DNA of 64,000 bases from Pseudovibrio sp. Tun.PSC04-5.I4. Its GTDB lineage: Bacteria; Pseudomonadota; Alphaproteobacteria; Rhizobiales; Stappiaceae. Below the pieces are notes generated by a model that ran no database searches, was not told where the DNA came from, and worked only from the letters and a program-made list of their open reading frames with translations. The translations under genes were made by a program, and so were the position numbers. Shown one piece after another: positions 18,426 to 26,386 of the stretch (positions are counted from its first letter, which is position 1; the number at the start of each line of letters is the position of its first letter). Location: the NCBI RefSeq assembly GCF_900104145.1, contig NZ_FNLB01000008.1, positions 186,001 through 250,000 of the forward strand, given 5' to 3'.

Positions 18426-19066
18426 ATGAAACTAAGTCATCGCATTGTTAGTGCATCCGCCGCGGTCCTCATCGTCGCTTCAGCACTCGTAATTTCAACC
18501 ACCACCTATCTCAATATGAAGAATTCGGAGGCTGATAGCCGGGCGTTGTTTACATCCGTAGCCTCAGGTCTGGCTGTTACAGCGCAGGATATTACGAAGG
18601 AAGCACAGGTCCTCTCTACAACACTCGCCGCCGCTTTTGCCGCAGAAATTCAGGGCGGCGATTCTAACCGGAACTCGTTGGCAGACATGACCCGTGCAGC
18701 ACTGCAAGGAACTTCTGATGTTCTTGGTGTAACTGTTGTGCTGGAGCCTGATGTTCTCGGTAAAGATACAACTTTTGTCGGAAATGAATACTCAACAGAC
18801 GCGGGTCGCTTCGCGCCTTACTTCTACAAGAAAAACGGGTCCATCGGTTTCCGGACAGCAGGCATCAACAAAGCATCTGCCCAAGATTGGTATTACAAAG
18901 CGCTCAGGAAAAAAAGTCAACACATCACGGAACCTTACACCTTTGATGTTGGTGGCAAAAACACTGTTTCAGCTTCCATTACAACCCCTTTCTTTGATGC
19001 AAAAGGCAACAGCATTGGCGGTGTGGTGGTTGATATTGACTTCGATAAGTTGAAACAGAAACTCGG
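18426..19066 (+). pseudogene. Methyl-accepting chemotaxis protein, N-terminal fragment (sensor domain)
   Basis: The first ~213 codons encode a transmembrane helix (~8-28) and most of a periplasmic Cache-type sensor domain, ending ...DFDKLKQKL at the IS junction. Reading then runs into IS sequence and stops at 19145. The missing part of the sensor, the second membrane helix, HAMP and signalling domains are found after the element from 20715. Joining the flanks restores KLGELASANHYKTG in frame, so this was one receptor of roughly 680 residues. The fragment alone cannot signal. Confidence 0.85.
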
Positions 19067-19094
19067 TGTTTGTCAAACAAGTTGTCCGCCAATT

Positions 19095-20156
19095 TCATGC
19101 AGCGTCTCTGATTTCGGTGCCGCTGATTTCGCGTTCCGGGTTTAGCCAGACGGGTCCTTCAGGTAGCCAGTTGCGTGTTTTTCCTGACCAGCGTTCTGGC
19201 TTTTGCGCACGTGCATTTGCATAAATCCTGGCACGGTTATCGAGCGTTGCTCGGTCCTGCCCTGCATGGCGCGCGTCTGGCGTAACGAAGCGGATCGCGC
19301 TGTGCAAGTGCTCGCTGTTATACCAGATGACGAAGGATTTCACCCAGGCCTGCGCATCGGCCTTTGTGGCAAATCCCCTGTAGGGCCAGTCAGGGCGGTA
19401 TTTGCAGGTTCGGAATAACGCTTCTGAAAAGGGATTGTCGTTGCTGACACGTGGTCGGCTGTAGGACGCTGTAATGCCCAGCCTTTCCATCGTTGTTTTC
19501 ATGGTAGCCCCCTTCATTGGGCTGCCGTTATCTGCGTGGAGGACCAGAGGTTTCAGAACACAGCCCTGGGCCAGCACCGCCTTTTCGATGAGCTCAGCAG
19601 CTCGTTCTGCGCTCTCTCGCTCATGCACTTCCCAGCCGACGATTTTCCGGCTGAAAATGTCCACGATCAGGTAAAGGTAGAAGAACATGCCCGCAATCGG
19701 TCCGGGCATCCAGGTTATGTCCCATGTCCACACCTGGCAGGGCCCTCTGGCCTGATAACTGGTGGGTGGTTTGCGCCGTACAGGAGGCTTGGCACGGCCA
19801 CGGTGATGCTGCTGACCATCTGTGCGCAGGATGCGGTAAAAGCTGGATTCAGACGCCAGATATCGGCCTTGATCGGCCAGTTTTGGTACAATCTGGCTGG
19901 GTGGCAAGCTGGCGAATTCCTCTGAATTACAGACCTCCAGCACTGCGGCACGCTCATACTCGCTGAGCTTATTAGCTGGCTCCAGGCGCGGCACAATAGG
20001 CCGCTGATCGGGCTGAATTTGGCCGTCTTTCGTCCATCTCCTGAATGTCCGCTCACTGATCTCCAGCTCTGCGCAGGCCATGAGGCGTCGTGCGCCAGCG
20101 GTGACAGCCTCGTTGATCAGAGCGACTGCGGTTGTGCGATCTGGGGTGCTGATCAT
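19095..20156 (-). CDS. IS3-family transposase OrfB (DDE catalytic subunit)
   Basis: This 353-residue protein has the rve integrase core: the first Asp in WTWDITWM, the second in LHADNGSPM and the Glu in SNDNPFSEALF. The ATG overlaps the OrfA stop (ATGA, 20153-20156). The OrfB frame is also open upstream to the A AAA AAG site in OrfA, so the active transposase is probably the OrfAB transframe fusion made by -1 frameshifting, as in other IS3 members. No internal stop is seen. Confidence 0.9.
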   Translation of the reverse strand: MISTPDRTTAVALINEAVTAGARRLMACAELEISERTFRRWTKDGQIQPDQRPIVPRLEPANKLSEYERAAVLEVCNSEEFASLPPSQIVPKLADQGRYLASESSFYRILRTDGQQHHRGRAKPPVRRKPPTSYQARGPCQVWTWDITWMPGPIAGMFFYLYLIVDIFSRKIVGWEVHERESAERAAELIEKAVLAQGCVLKPLVLHADNGSPMKGATMKTTMERLGITASYSRPRVSNDNPFSEALFRTCKYRPDWPYRGFATKADAQAWVKSFVIWYNSEHLHSAIRFVTPDARHAGQDRATLDNRARIYANARAQKPERWSGKTRNWLPEGPVWLNPEREISGTEIRDAA

Positions 20157-20647
20157 GCGTCCTCTGCGCCCCCCCAGATCGCTGAGACCTTTTTTCTGAG
20201 AATAAGCAACGCAGCAGCCTCAGCCAGAGCTTTCTCCTTTCGGGCCAGTTCCCGTTCCAGATCCTTAACCCTCTTTTTCTCTTCTTTCGTCGCTTGACCA
20301 AGACGCGCAGTGCTGGCGCGGTCCCAGTCATTTGCCTGCTCACAAGCGACCCGCCATGCAGCGATCTGCGCCGGATAGAGCCCGCGCTTGCGGCAGTATT
20401 CGCCCAAATCAGCCTCATTCAACGCCGCCGTTTCCAACACAGCGGCAAACTTATCACGCGAGGACCATCCCTCAGGGCTCGTGTCAGCGCAGGGCAAAAG
20501 CTGGCCTTTGCCGCGCGCCTCAGCCCGCCATTTATGGAGCGTCGCCTCGCAAATCCCTTCCTCGCGCGACAACTGCCGAATGGCTATGTTGCCCGGTGGC
20601 AGCATCCGCTTAAGCACTGCCGCTTTTCGTTCCGGTGAATATCCCAC
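20153..20647 (-). CDS. IS3-family transposase OrfA (DNA-binding subunit)
   Basis: A 164-residue protein with an N-terminal helix-turn-helix (QLSREEGICEATLHKWRAEA) and a C-terminal coiled-coil-like segment rich in Lys and Glu (KKRVKDLERELARKEKAL), as in OrfA proteins that recognise the IS ends. It is longer than the common ~100-residue OrfA. Codons for LRKKV near its end contain the slippery heptamer. Confidence 0.88.
   Translation of the reverse strand: MGYSPERKAAVLKRMLPPGNIAIRQLSREEGICEATLHKWRAEARGKGQLLPCADTSPEGWSSRDKFAAVLETAALNEADLGEYCRKRGLYPAQIAAWRVACEQANDWDRASTARLGQATKEEKKRVKDLERELARKEKALAEAAALLILRKKVSAIWGGAEDA
20189..20195 (-). promoter_or_regulatory. Programmed -1 frameshift site A AAA AAG
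   Basis: On the minus strand the OrfA codons AGA AAA AAG contain the canonical slippery heptamer in the correct frame. A -1 slip leads into the OrfB frame, which is open from there through OrfB's own ATG (GLSDLGGRRGR then MISTP). This is the usual IS3 mode of making the OrfAB transposase. Confidence 0.8.
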
Positions 20648-20714
20648 GTCATCTTCCTATCCCGCCCACCTTAAAATAGAGAAAAATAGAACAGCGGACA
20701 ACATCCCTGACACA

Positions 20715-22116
20715 GGGGGAACTGGCATCAGCCAATCATTATAAAACTGGCCTTCTTGCTGTTGTTAGTGAAGGTGGCCTCTGGGTTAATCATAGTGATC
20801 AATCCAGACTTGGCGAACAGGTTCGCCCAGTAATTAAAACGGTTATGAGGGGTGTAACTGACCAACCGAACATACAAAAACTTGGTGACCGGATGTTCAT
20901 CATGGAGCGGTTCCCTCTAGGGAATACTGGACAATATTGGTTCTCCGCCATGTCCGTAACATCAGATGAACTCACCGCCAGCTATCGCTCTACGCGGAAT
21001 ATCGCATTGATCGTAGCTGTCATCGCCGGCATTCTCGGTTGTGGCATTCTGTGGTTCATAGCCAACTCCATTGCTCGGCCTGTCGTAAACCTAACAGACA
21101 GGATGCAGGGACTTGCGAACGGCAATGTGAAAGAAGAAGTTCAATACACCCATCGTAATGATGAGATTGGCCAGATGGCCAACGCTCTGAAGGTGTTTGT
21201 GACAGCCATCTCCGAACGTCACACCTTGCAGGCGGAAGCTGAAAAAGAACATGAACGGGAATTAGCTCGCCAGCAAGAGGCCGCGGCGCTTGTTGAGGCG
21301 TTCTCTGGGACTGCAGAAACCACTCTGAACCAGATTCTTAGTCAATTTGAAGAACTGGAACAGACATCCAGAGAACTCGCCAAAATTGCGGAGACAACTA
21401 CTGTTCAATCAACAGCAACCTCTGCAGCCTCCGAAGAAGCGACAGCCAACGTGCAAACGGTTGCGTCAGCTTCAGAAGAGCTTTCAGCGTCTATCGAAGA
21501 GATCGCTCAGCAGATTGCACGGACAAACAAAGTCATCACCCAGACCAATGAGGCTGCAGAAGCAACCAACACCAAGGTCATGGACCTGGATGGGACTGCG
21601 CAGAAAATTGGAGAAGTGGTCAATCTGATTCGGGATATTGCTGAACAGACTAACCTTCTGGCGCTCAATGCAACCATTGAAGCAGCTCGTGCTGGTGAAA
21701 TGGGCAAAGGCTTTGCCGTCGTGGCAAGTGAGGTGAAAGAACTGGCCAGCCAGACCTCCAAGGCAACTGAGGAAATCTCCCAACAGATCTCAGCAATCCA
21801 AACCTCTTCCAAGGATGCAGTTGAAGCAATTCAGGAAATCACCTCCAGCATCCGAGAAGTGAACGAGTTTGCCGCGAACATCGCGTCCTCTGTTGAGCAG
21901 CAGGGAGCAGCAACCGCTGAGATTACGGAGAACGTCCATCAGGCAGCAGCGGGAACGCAGAACGTATCGGAAAATATGGTGCAAGTTGCTCAGGCTGCGG
22001 AGAAAACCAATCATTCATCTGATCTGGTTTCGAAGACCGCGGTTTCAGTCCGTCAGGAGGTCATCGGCCTTCGCCAGCAAATTAATGACTTCCTTCACAA
22101 AGTTAAGTCTGTCTAA
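20715..22116 (+). pseudogene. Methyl-accepting chemotaxis protein, C-terminal fragment (HAMP and signalling domains)
   Basis: This continues the receptor broken by the IS: end of the Cache domain (KTGLLAVVSEGGLWVNH), a transmembrane helix (near 21005-21060), a HAMP domain (IARPVVNLTDRM...) and a full MCP signalling domain with hairpin tip DIAEQTNLLALNATIEAARA. The frame is open from the IS edge; the first ATGs are at 20845 and 20894. An ATG-initiated product would keep the membrane helix, HAMP and signalling hairpin but lose most of the sensor, so it could at best be a ligand-blind signaller if a promoter reaches it. The 3' end is intact and terminated. Confidence 0.85.
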
Positions 22117-22498
22117 CGCTGGTTTATGAAGCATTGCTGGGATCGGCGCCAGACCTCCAAGGGATCTGGCGCCGATCCCTTTTTGTTTAAGCCAGAAGCC
22201 AGTCAATAACCACCTGAAGTTAATGTGAAGCGATTGCGCGTCAAACGTGGCAAATTGGCATGATATATTTTTGGAAATTCTGAAAGAAGTGTAGCCTCGG
22301 TGCGGTCGTGTAAACGCTTGCAAAAACGGGCTTTCTGAGCGATCAAAGTGGTCAACTAAACATCACCCCTGTCTCCCATCAGACAAAAGCGATAGGGGTA
22401 CGCACAGAAGATGCTACTCCTTAGAATCTGCTCCGGTTGAGAAACCAAGAGCACAAGGCCCTCCGCCTACTGGGAGAGCCTTGTAAACGCAAGACCAA
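22117..22498. other. Intergenic region between chemoreceptor and hupE
   Basis: It holds the chemoreceptor terminator and, at about 22452-22482, an imperfect hairpin (ACAAGGC...GCCTTGT arms) that could end hupE transcription on the minus strand. Nothing else is recognisable. Confidence 0.5.
22139..22185 (+). terminator. Rho-independent terminator of the chemoreceptor gene
   Basis: A perfect 15-bp GC-rich stem (22139-22153 with 22165-22179) is followed by T5. It starts 22 bp after the receptor stop. Confidence 0.93.
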
Positions 22499-23098
22499 TC
22501 AGTAATTCATGTAAAGCAAATAGATGCCAAACAGTGCTGAAGCTGCGCCGAATGCACGCAAGATCAGGCGGCCACTGCTCCACTCTGTTAACGAGCCCAA
22601 ACCAAGACCGGAAAGACTGAGTGCAAAGGTGGAAACGGAGAAGCCTGCCGCGTAGATCAGCAAGCTGCCAGCATTGGCCTCATTGGCATGTGCGGCGCCG
22701 TGGAACACCGCAAACACCCCTACAATCAACGCGCCAACGACAACTGGAAGCTTGAGTGCAAATGCGATCAACAGGCCGATGACGATGATCGAGATTAGAA
22801 TGCCCGGCTCAATATACGGAATGACAACGCCGATGAAACGCGCCCAAAATGCCATAAACATAACCAGCATAAACACCAGCGGCCACACCAATCGTTTACG
22901 GGTAAGCACCAGCGCCGCCCAGATACCAACACCAACCATGGTGAGGATATGGTCCAGCCCGCCAAGCGGATGCCAGAGGCCGTTGAGAAAATCCGCCTTA
23001 GCTTGTGCGCCGGAAAAGCCAGCAGCTAGTGCTGGTTCAGCAATAACCATCAGTGCCGCAATCAAAGACATAACACCGGTTATTTCTTTTAATCTCAT
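22499..23098 (-). CDS. hupE: HupE/UreJ-family membrane protein
   Basis: A 199-residue protein with a signal peptide (~25 residues, ending PALA) and about six transmembrane helices. The family motif HPLGGLDHILTM is at ~43-54, with a second histidine motif FHGAAHANE at ~132. HupE/UreJ proteins are metal permeases, mainly linked to nickel for hydrogenase or urease. No hydrogenase, urease or nickel-enzyme gene is nearby, so the role here is open; some relatives respond to cobalt. It is a single gene with no partner. Confidence 0.85.
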   Translation of the reverse strand: MRLKEITGVMSLIAALMVIAEPALAAGFSGAQAKADFLNGLWHPLGGLDHILTMVGVGIWAALVLTRKRLVWPLVFMLVMFMAFWARFIGVVIPYIEPGILISIIVIGLLIAFALKLPVVVGALIVGVFAVFHGAAHANEANAGSLLIYAAGFSVSTFALSLSGLGLGSLTEWSSGRLILRAFGAASALFGIYLLYMNY

Positions 23099-23169
23099 CA
23101 GTGCAAATTCCAGATTTCTCGGCGCTTAAAAAAGCGCACAATTTCAATAGATGAAGAAGTTTGGTTAGA

Positions 23170-23470
23170 TAATTGAGTGTCGTATATTAGCGGTATGCTT
23201 TTGTTATGCCGCTTATTGCCCAGCTGGTTGTCATAAGCCCGATCTGGTGTTTGCCAGTCAAGTGCTGAATAAGGTCTGATCGGGTTATGAAAAGATATGT
23301 ACTTTCTGGGTAATAGCGTACGCCTTTAACGCTTGAATGTGCTTTGAGAAAGTCCTCCTCGTATTTGTTGGCGTGACAGAGCTGCTCAATAACGACATTC
23401 TGCCACCACGCGTCGTTGCCATCCATGTAAATCCTTTGGCCATTGAGTTTAGGAGATGTCGATGGCTCAG
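23170..23470 (-). pseudogene. IS3-type transposase OrfB remnant
   Basis: On the minus strand, pieces of a transposase C-terminus are spread over frames: LNGQRIYMDGNDAWWQNVVIEQL and KYEEDFLKAHSSVKG in one frame, then FHNPIRPYSALDWQTPDRAYDNQLG in another. These match the end of IS3 OrfB (normally MDG..W.DNVFVERLW.S.KYEEVYL, then YN..RPHSALD..TPD). At least one frameshift, near 23285-23320, and a stop before the first piece show it is dead. No ends or OrfA were found. Confidence 0.75.
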
Positions 23471-24038
23471 GCCTGACTCACTTTTGGTTTTGGCAGGTTG
23501 TGCAATCAATACTGTTCATTTGGGGTGTATGTTTGCCGAGCATGAATGGGGCAAAGGACTGGCGAATAAACTCCCGCGAGCGCTGATCAGTTGGTTCCGA
23601 AAGGATGCCCAAGACCTTCAGCTTGTTGGAGGTGTTAAGAGAGACAACGCCGGCAGCGCAAGCAGTTCTAATCAATAACGGAGTTCGGGCCAATCTTGCA
23701 GTTGTCACCAATCATTAAACTGAATTTCTCGAGGCTCGTTGAAATTGCCTTTTCCTCCTGCACGAGCCAGATAGCTTTAATCTCACGCCAATTGTGATGG
23801 TTCGTGACCACGACACATGCTTCCAAATTGACGTCGTGCCAAAATGGAATTTTCAAGGCGTGCGTCCTCTGAGTTTTTTGGTTCCCGTCCAACATGCAAT
23901 TCTGAGCAGCCAGTGGCAGGATACCCTCACACACGGTACGGCGCGTAAAATAATTTGCGTTGCTATGTGCGTTGGTTTGCGTGGAACATGTCAAAACGTG
24001 CGTTGAGATGCGGTGATCCGCTCTCAAACATACAAATC
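23471..24038. other. Region of degraded or unassigned sequence
   Basis: Open frames of 77-119 codons exist on the minus strand (23478-23711 and 23668-24027) and one on the plus strand, but none shows a domain I recognise and none has a good start context. Given the transposase remnant next to it, this may be decayed mobile DNA. Confidence 0.4.
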
Positions 24039-24076
24039 TTGACTTTTGGCGCTAAATCCGCCATATTACGCCATAT
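24039..24076 (+). promoter_or_regulatory. Promoter and candidate operator of the RES/Xre operon
   Basis: TTGACT (24039-24044) and CATATT (24062-24067) are spaced 17 bp apart. Overlapping the -10 are two direct copies of CGCCATAT at 24059-24066 and 24069-24076, with exact 10-bp period. Antitoxins of this family bind their own promoters, so this is a likely autoregulatory site. The assignment rests on position and repeat structure. Confidence 0.55.
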
Positions 24077-24114
24077 GTCACAGAGCATCCGCGTCAGATT
24101 CCGCAGGAGATGTC

Positions 24115-24528
24115 ATGCCCGTTCTTCGTAAAATTGAGCAGACCAACGCACCCAGTGGCCCCACGTTTACCGAGGCTGAGGTACAGGCCATGCTGCGAGC
24201 GGTACTAAGCTTGTTTGACCGGTGGCAACTGACAGATGAGCAGGCCAGCAAATTGCTGGGTGACGTTGCAAAGCGCACCTATCAACGCTGGAAGACACAG
24301 CACTATGGGCGTGTGGGAGTGGACCTTGCGGCCCGCCTTTCCAATCTGCTTGGCATACACAAAGCGCTGCGCGTGTTGTTTGCGGATGCGAACCGCGGTT
24401 ATGGCTGGATCAAACGCCCCAACAAAGATTTCGGCAATGTATCCGCCTTGGAGATTATGCTCCACGGCCAGTTGACGGACCTGATGCGGGTAAGGCGATA
24501 CCTTAATGCGCAGCGGGGCGGCTGGTGA
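24115..24528 (+). CDS. Xre/MbcA/ParS-type antitoxin (DUF2384)
   Basis: A ~137-residue protein beginning MPVLRKIEQT after GCAGGAG with 5-base spacing; an upstream in-frame ATG at 24046 overlaps the promoter and is unlikely. It has an N-terminal Xre-like helix-turn-helix (QLTDEQASKLLGDVAKRTYQRWK) and a C-terminal DUF2384 toxin-binding domain (ALRVLFADANRGYGWIKRPNKDFG...ALEIML). It should neutralise the RES toxin encoded next and repress the operon. Its stop overlaps the toxin start by GTGA. Confidence 0.9.
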   Translation: MPVLRKIEQTNAPSGPTFTEAEVQAMLRAVLSLFDRWQLTDEQASKLLGDVAKRTYQRWKTQHYGRVGVDLAARLSNLLGIHKALRVLFADANRGYGWIKRPNKDFGNVSALEIMLHGQLTDLMRVRRYLNAQRGGW

Positions 24529-25253
24529 CCACATTGACTTTGGTTGAGAACGGACTTGACGCACCAACTGTTCCTCTTCGCTGGCCTCGATATTACCGGT
24601 TGGTAAATTCCGCCTATCCACCCATTGACCTGTTTGAGGATATCGCAAACCCCGCAGACTGGGAATTGCTTGCTGCCGCTGAAAGCAGAACAAACCCGCG
24701 CCTTGCCGCTACAATTGGTAATCTGGATAAGGTTCCCGTTGAGCGCCGCGTCAATGGAGCAGGGGCGTCTTACCTCATGGCCCCGTTTACTCATGCCTCG
24801 CAGGATCGTCCAGGCCGGTTTCATGATGGAACATTTGGCGCGTTTTATGCTGCCAAAACCTTTGAGACGGCGTTGTTCGAGACAGTTCATCACACCGGTT
24901 TGTTTTATGCTGCAACAGATGAAGCACCCGGCTGGATTGCGCAGATGCGAGAGCTGATTGGCAGTGTAGATGCCAAGCTGGCAGACGTGAGGGACAAACG
25001 CTTTGAGGCGCTACACGCACCAGATGACTACAGGGCCTCGCAAAACTTCGCGCGGAGGCTCAAAGAGCTGAGCGGTGAGGGGATTATCTACCCCAGCGCC
25101 CGCGATGAGGGCGGCCTGTGTATCGCAACATTCTACCCTGATGTCGTTGTAGCGCCTGCACAAGCCCGGCATTTCAGCTACCACTGGAACGGGTCGGCCA
25201 TCGACATGATCAAAGACCTCAGCACCAGCGAAGTCTTCGCAATCTCCGAGTAA
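24525..25253 (+). CDS. RES-domain toxin (NAD+-depleting type)
   Basis: A 242-residue protein starting with GTG inside the antitoxin stop. The RES domain shows its three conserved polar positions: Arg in RYYRLVNS (~25), Glu in AAKTFETALFETVHH (~125) and Ser in GIIYPSARDEGG (~190). Known members degrade NAD+ by phosphorolysis or hydrolysis and arrest growth. Together with the Xre/DUF2384 gene it is a standard type II module. All three key residues appear present, so it is likely functional. Confidence 0.9.
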   Translation: MTTLTLVENGLDAPTVPLRWPRYYRLVNSAYPPIDLFEDIANPADWELLAAAESRTNPRLAATIGNLDKVPVERRVNGAGASYLMAPFTHASQDRPGRFHDGTFGAFYAAKTFETALFETVHHTGLFYAATDEAPGWIAQMRELIGSVDAKLADVRDKRFEALHAPDDYRASQNFARRLKELSGEGIIYPSARDEGGLCIATFYPDVVVAPAQARHFSYHWNGSAIDMIKDLSTSEVFAISE

Positions 25254-25445
25254 TACTTATTCCCGTTGGGATGGGGAACGATAGGATAGCTGTGTCGTTA
25301 AAAGCTGCCGCAACCGAGTTGCAGGGGTCTTGCTTGCCCGCTTGCCTGCCGTAGGGTCCCCATCAAATTCGCTATACAGTCCAGCTCTACGAAGGCTCAG
25401 AGGCGTAAGTGTTGGAGCAGTACTTTTTCAAAAGGAAAACGATTA

Positions 25446-26195
25446 ATGAGCATTCATTCAGGAAATGGAGCTGCATACAGCTTATCCAACTATAGCGTCG
25501 CAAAATATGTTGGTAACGCTGGGTTTTCCTCTGGGGTTCAATCAAAACATAATTTAACAGATCCTGATGGAACTTCAAAAAAAGAATCCGAAGGATCCAC
25601 TTTAAAGCCGATTTCAGGCACTGCAATTGATGCGCGTGCTGAACTGACGAGCCGCTATGGTGACCTTGATACCAGCTCCAGCAAATATCATGATGACATT
25701 GAAGGCTTCCGCAACGATATTTTTGATGATCTGAATTTCGACCGGCAAACTCTCCACGCTATTTCCAGCAATGAAACTGGATACTTCTCAAAGGAAGAAA
25801 TCAAAGCCGCCAAACTTGTTATGGAGGAGCAACTTGATTCTGTTTTGAAAGGCGACAATCCGGACGCTGTGCCAATTGCAGAAAACTACCTCAATCTGTT
25901 GCAGTTTCTCGATGAGAAAAGCTCTGCTGAGGAGAAAAAATCTTTTGTGTGGGCTGAACATAAAGCAGAGGCACAGGCCAACTATAAACGACTTAGCGGC
26001 GGTAAGGCGTCTGAGTTCAATTCTGACGATCCAGTCGTCACACTTCTAACGCAAGCCTACGAAGAGTTGTTTGAAGAACAAAAAAACAATCCCAAGGCAG
26101 AGCTGGAATCTACGTCCCAGTACAATTCCGCTTTGTATCAATGGGAACGAAATAATAACAGTTACGAAGAATACAAATCACCATTCCCGTGGTGA
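25446..26195 (+). CDS. Hypothetical protein, 249 residues, acidic and soluble
   Basis: I do not recognise this gene. The product is hydrophilic, with no signal peptide or membrane helix. The first ~60 residues are Ser/Gly-rich and probably disordered. Residues ~70-230 are acidic, Glu/Lys-rich and look helical. NETGYFSKEEIKAAK (~110) has a loose EF-hand-like spacing that lacks the full acidic ligand set. The ATG follows AAAGGAAAAC. It stands alone between the toxin-antitoxin pair and the DevBCA-like exporter, both on the same strand. A Ser/Gly N-terminus without a signal is also seen in secreted effectors, but nothing here demonstrates that. Confidence 0.7.
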   Translation: MSIHSGNGAAYSLSNYSVAKYVGNAGFSSGVQSKHNLTDPDGTSKKESEGSTLKPISGTAIDARAELTSRYGDLDTSSSKYHDDIEGFRNDIFDDLNFDRQTLHAISSNETGYFSKEEIKAAKLVMEEQLDSVLKGDNPDAVPIAENYLNLLQFLDEKSSAEEKKSFVWAEHKAEAQANYKRLSGGKASEFNSDDPVVTLLTQAYEELFEEQKNNPKAELESTSQYNSALYQWERNNNSYEEYKSPFPW

Positions 26196-26204
26196 TTTGT
26201 ATTC
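26169..26204 (+). terminator. Long perfect hairpin overlapping the stop codon of the 249-residue gene
   Basis: Fifteen-base arms (26169-26183 with 26190-26204) pair perfectly around the loop TTCCCG. The stem includes the last eight codons and the TGA at 26193-26195. There is no T-run, so it may act as an mRNA end stabiliser or a Rho-aided terminator rather than a classical terminator. Confidence 0.6.
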
Positions 26205-26386
26205 CCGCATATGCTCCTGTTCTTTGGCAATCCGCAACGCGGATTGCCTGCACAAACTCGCTGGTCTGTCGTAAGTTTTGCCCAAATCCACCGCTGATAC
26301 AAATAGGTACAATTTATAAATTGATTGTGTCTCATATTAGAATATTAGAAAGTAGTGATATATAAAATTACTGCTGAGGTGGTCCT

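Larger units (their letters stand above)
19067..20714 (-). mobile_element. IS3-family insertion sequence inserted in a chemoreceptor gene
   Basis: About 1.65 kb. The ends share an imperfect inverted repeat: TGTCAAACAAGTTGTCCGC from 19072 against TGTCAGGGATGTTGTCCGC read from the right end. Inside are OrfA and OrfB with an intact frameshift site, so the element appears complete. The exact ends are uncertain by 2-3 bp. A 3-bp target duplication is only approximate (CGG left, GGG right), but removing the element with 3 bp restores the receptor frame. Confidence 0.85.

Noticed and set aside
23668..24027. 119-codon minus-strand frame next to the transposase remnant
   Set aside because: No recognisable domain or Shine-Dalgarno; kept as unassigned sequence.
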